Below are positions 30,286-32,520 of a stretch of 32,520 nucleotides of DNA, piece after piece. The stretch is taken from the NCBI GenBank assembly GCA_007117625.1, contig SKGE01000071.1:1-32520 (forward strand), written 5' to 3'. Made by a program: the position numbers and the translations under genes. The stretch comes from Candidatus Izemoplasma sp. (GTDB taxonomy: Bacteria; Bacillota_I; Bacilli_A; Izemoplasmatales; Izemoplasmataceae). Position 1 is the first letter of the stretch. Every line of letters starts with the position of its first letter. A model generated the notes under the pieces. It saw only the letters and a list, made by a program, of their open reading frames with translations, made no database searches and was not told where the DNA came from.

Positions 30286-31070
30286 AGGTAAGACCTCACT
30301 TTCTCGTTATCGATGTTTTCTTTTTCAAGATAGTTTAATACTTTTAGCGGTAAGAGTAGTTCAAGGTTTGATTTTTCTAATGTCTCTTGATCTTTAAGAA
30401 CACTTTTAGCTTTATCAACTTTTATAATTTTACCTTTTTTTAGTACCACAATTCGATCGCTTAATACGGCTTCTTTCATATCGTGGGTGATGGTGATGAT
30501 AGTGACACCTTCCTTGTTTAATTGGCTCATATAATCAAGAATCATGCGTCGCCCTTTTGGGTCGAGCATCGAGGTCGCTTCATCAAAAATAATGATATCT
30601 GTTTGCATTGCTAAAATTCCAGCAATGGCAACACGTTGCTTTTGACCTCCCGATAAGTTATGTGGCTCTTTGTTTAAATATTCTGCCATATGAACTTTGT
30701 GGGCATATTTGTCTATACGTTCGACCATTTCGTTACGGGGAACTTGAAGATTTTCTAAGCCAAAAGCGATGTCATCCCTAACGGTGACACCGACAAACTG
30801 GTTATCTGGATTTTGAAACACAATTCCGATGTGCTTTCTTGCTTCATGGACGGTTTCTCTACTCAATGTGATGTTATCGATGATGATTTCACCTTGACTC
30901 GGCTTTAATAATCCAATTAGCAGTTTAGATAAGGTGGATTTTCCACTACCGTTATGACCAAGAATGGTTACCCACTCACCTTTTTTGATGTTTAGGTTGA
31001 TGCCATCTAATACTGGCTGGTCTTGCTGGTAGGAAAAAGAAACGTTTTTCATTTGGATGATGTCCATCAT
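30261..31070 (-). CDS. ecfA1: Energy-coupling factor transporter ATPase EcfA1
   Basis: Walker A GHNGSGKST, LSGGQKQRVAIAGILAM, Walker B IIIFDEAT; likely start at 31070 after GAGGTGACA. Confidence 0.96.
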   Translation of the reverse strand: MMDIIQMKNVSFSYQQDQPVLDGINLNIKKGEWVTILGHNGSGKSTLSKLLIGLLKPSQGEIIIDNITLSRETVHEARKHIGIVFQNPDNQFVGVTVRDDIAFGLENLQVPRNEMVERIDKYAHKVHMAEYLNKEPHNLSGGQKQRVAIAGILAMQTDIIIFDEATSMLDPKGRRMILDYMSQLNKEGVTIITITHDMKEAVLSDRIVVLKKGKIIKVDKAKSVLKDQETLEKSNLELLLPLKVLNYLEKENIDNEKVRSYLWELSLTR

Positions 31071-31145
31071 TGTCACCTCTTTTTGAACCCTTTTCATTAT
31101 ATCAAAATGTGCTATAAATTGCGATAGTTATAATATATATAAAAA

Positions 31146-31169
31146 ATGCGAGCCGCATGTGGCTCGCAT
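31146..31169 (-). terminator. Terminator after rplQ
   Basis: Minus strand ATGCGAGCC-ACATGC-GGCTCGCAT + TTTTT (T tract at 31141-31145). Confidence 0.92.
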
Positions 31170-31174
31170 AATTT

Positions 31175-31537
31175 TTATTCTACAAATTCAATGATAGCCA
31201 TTTCTGTCGCATCTCCACGACGTGGCCCAATTTTCATGATGCGTGTATATCCACCTTGACGTTCTTTAAAACGCGGTGCAATGTCATCGAATAATTTTTG
31301 AAGCGCGTTTTGGTTCTCTTCTGTTTCTAAAAAGCGAACGGTTTGAGCAGCTTGACGGCGTGATGCTAAGGTATTTTTCTTACCTAAAGTAACCATTTTG
31401 TCAATGATACGGCTCAACTCTTTGGCTTTGGTTTCTGTTGTTTGAATGCGTTCGTGAATAATTAGTTGTGTAACTAAATCACGTAGCATTGCTTTTCTTT
31501 GATCGCTTCTGCGATTCAATTTTCTATATCCAGCCAT
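31175..31537 (-). CDS. rplQ: 50S ribosomal protein L17
   Basis: 120 aa; [26 protein letters not shown]. Confidence 0.99.
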   Translation of the reverse strand: MAGYRKLNRRSDQRKAMLRDLVTQLIIHERIQTTETKAKELSRIIDKMVTLGKKNTLASRRQAAQTVRFLETEENQNALQKLFDDIAPRFKERQGGYTRIMKIGPRRGDATEMAIIEFVE

Positions 31538-31549
31538 AAAAACCTCCTC

Positions 31550-32497
31550 TTAGTGTCTCGCAAGTGAAAGATTTAGTTCTTCGAGCTTTTGTTTAACTTC
31601 CTTAAGTGATTTTTTACCTAAGTTGCGGACTTTCATCATGTCTTCTTCAGTTTTTTGCGTGAGTTCATCGACAGTGTGAATGCCTGCGCGTTTTAAACAG
31701 TTATAGCTACGAACAGATAAGTCTAAATCTTCAATTTGCATTTCTAAAATTTGAGAGTTTTGTTCGGACTCTCTTTCAACCATGTATTCTTCTTCTTGTG
31801 CTTTTTCTGATAGTTCAACAACTATTTCGAGGTGATTAATAAGCATTTTTGAAGCAATGCCCATCGCTTCTTTAGGGGTCAAGCTACCATTTGTTTCTAA
31901 CTCAATGGTTAACTTATCTAAATCAGCAACTTCGTCATCTCGTGTTTTATCTACGGTATACTGTACTCTTTGGACCGGGGTATAAATGCTATCGATTGGA
32001 ATCGCTCCAACTTCTTTGTTGAAGGTCTTGTTTCTCTCTGCACTTACGTACCCAATACCACGACGAGCGGTCATTTCCATACGGAATGCACCTTTGTTTA
32101 CTGTGGCGATGTGTAGGTCTTCATTGATAATGGTTACATCGTTATCGTGGATAATGTCCTTAGCGGTAATTGTGTAAGGACCTTCTACATTGATTTCTAG
32201 TTTTTTCTCTACATTTGGATCATCACTATCAATAGAGAGCACCACATCTTTTAAGTTAAGTACGATGGTTGTAACATCTTCTACAACACCATCGATTGCT
32301 GAAAATTCATGTTGTACGCCATCGATTTTACAATTAACAATGGCTGCGCCTGGCATGCTTGAAAGCAAGATTCTGCGCAACGAATTTCCAATAGTAATTC
32401 CATAGCCACGCTCTAGTGGACTGATTTCGAATATACCATGGAAGTCATCGGTTTCAACTATTTTTGTATTCGGCTTTTCGAATTTTAAATCTTTCAA
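31550..32497 (-). CDS. rpoA: DNA-directed RNA polymerase subunit alpha (TTG start)
   Basis: 315 aa; [23 protein letters not shown]-terminal alpha[33 protein letters not shown] start preceded by GGGAGG. Confidence 0.99.
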   Translation of the reverse strand: MKDLKFEKPNTKIVETDDFHGIFEISPLERGYGITIGNSLRRILLSSMPGAAIVNCKIDGVQHEFSAIDGVVEDVTTIVLNLKDVVLSIDSDDPNVEKKLEINVEGPYTITAKDIIHDNDVTIINEDLHIATVNKGAFRMEMTARRGIGYVSAERNKTFNKEVGAIPIDSIYTPVQRVQYTVDKTRDDEVADLDKLTIELETNGSLTPKEAMGIASKMLINHLEIVVELSEKAQEEEYMVERESEQNSQILEMQIEDLDLSVRSYNCLKRAGIHTVDELTQKTEEDMMKVRNLGKKSLKEVKQKLEELNLSLARH

Positions 32498-32520
32498 TTG
32501 AACAACCTCCCTTGTTTATA

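Noticed and set aside
1-32520. Genetic code 4 (TGA = Trp), as in many mollicutes
   Set aside because: Full-length conserved proteins translate with TGA as stop, and Trp is encoded by TGG (for example S7 ends HYRW as CAT TAT CGC TGG TAG).
1-32520. CRISPR arrays, transposons, prophage or defence genes
   Set aside because: No regularly spaced repeats, transposase or integrase ORFs, or accessory gene signatures; the content is core housekeeping throughout.

Overview
The window reads as a dense, almost entirely minus-strand housekeeping locus from an AT-rich Firmicutes/Mollicutes-related bacterium that uses TGA as stop (code 11). In transcription order, from right to left: rpoA-rplQ / ecfA1-ecfA2-ecfT-truA / tmk-holB-ricT-trmN6-like-rsmI-metG / rplM-rpsI / gltX / csp / cysS-mrnC-rlmB-sigH-like / rpmG-secE-nusG / rplK-rplA / rplJ-rplL-rsmC-like / rpoB-rpoC / rpsL-rpsG-fusA-tuf (tuf is truncated at the left edge). 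The 48-aa rpmG gene is missing from the ORF track. I found no mobile elements, CRISPR arrays, tRNA or rRNA genes, or defence or biosynthetic islands, and nothing I would call a new multi-gene system. The items worth a second look are unusual protein architectures: a TruA with an extra ~95-aa N-terminal domain, an EcfT with an inserted pair of hydrophobic segments, a three-TM SecE, an acidic RpoC tail, RpoB substitutions at rifampicin-contact positions, and a CysRS HIGH-motif H->Q change. Also notable are several regulatory leaders (two L1-operator-like sites, an L10 leader attenuator, an L13 leader, an rpsL leader), a cluster of non-AUG starts, and a synteny junction with an unexplained ~340-nt noncoding stretch.
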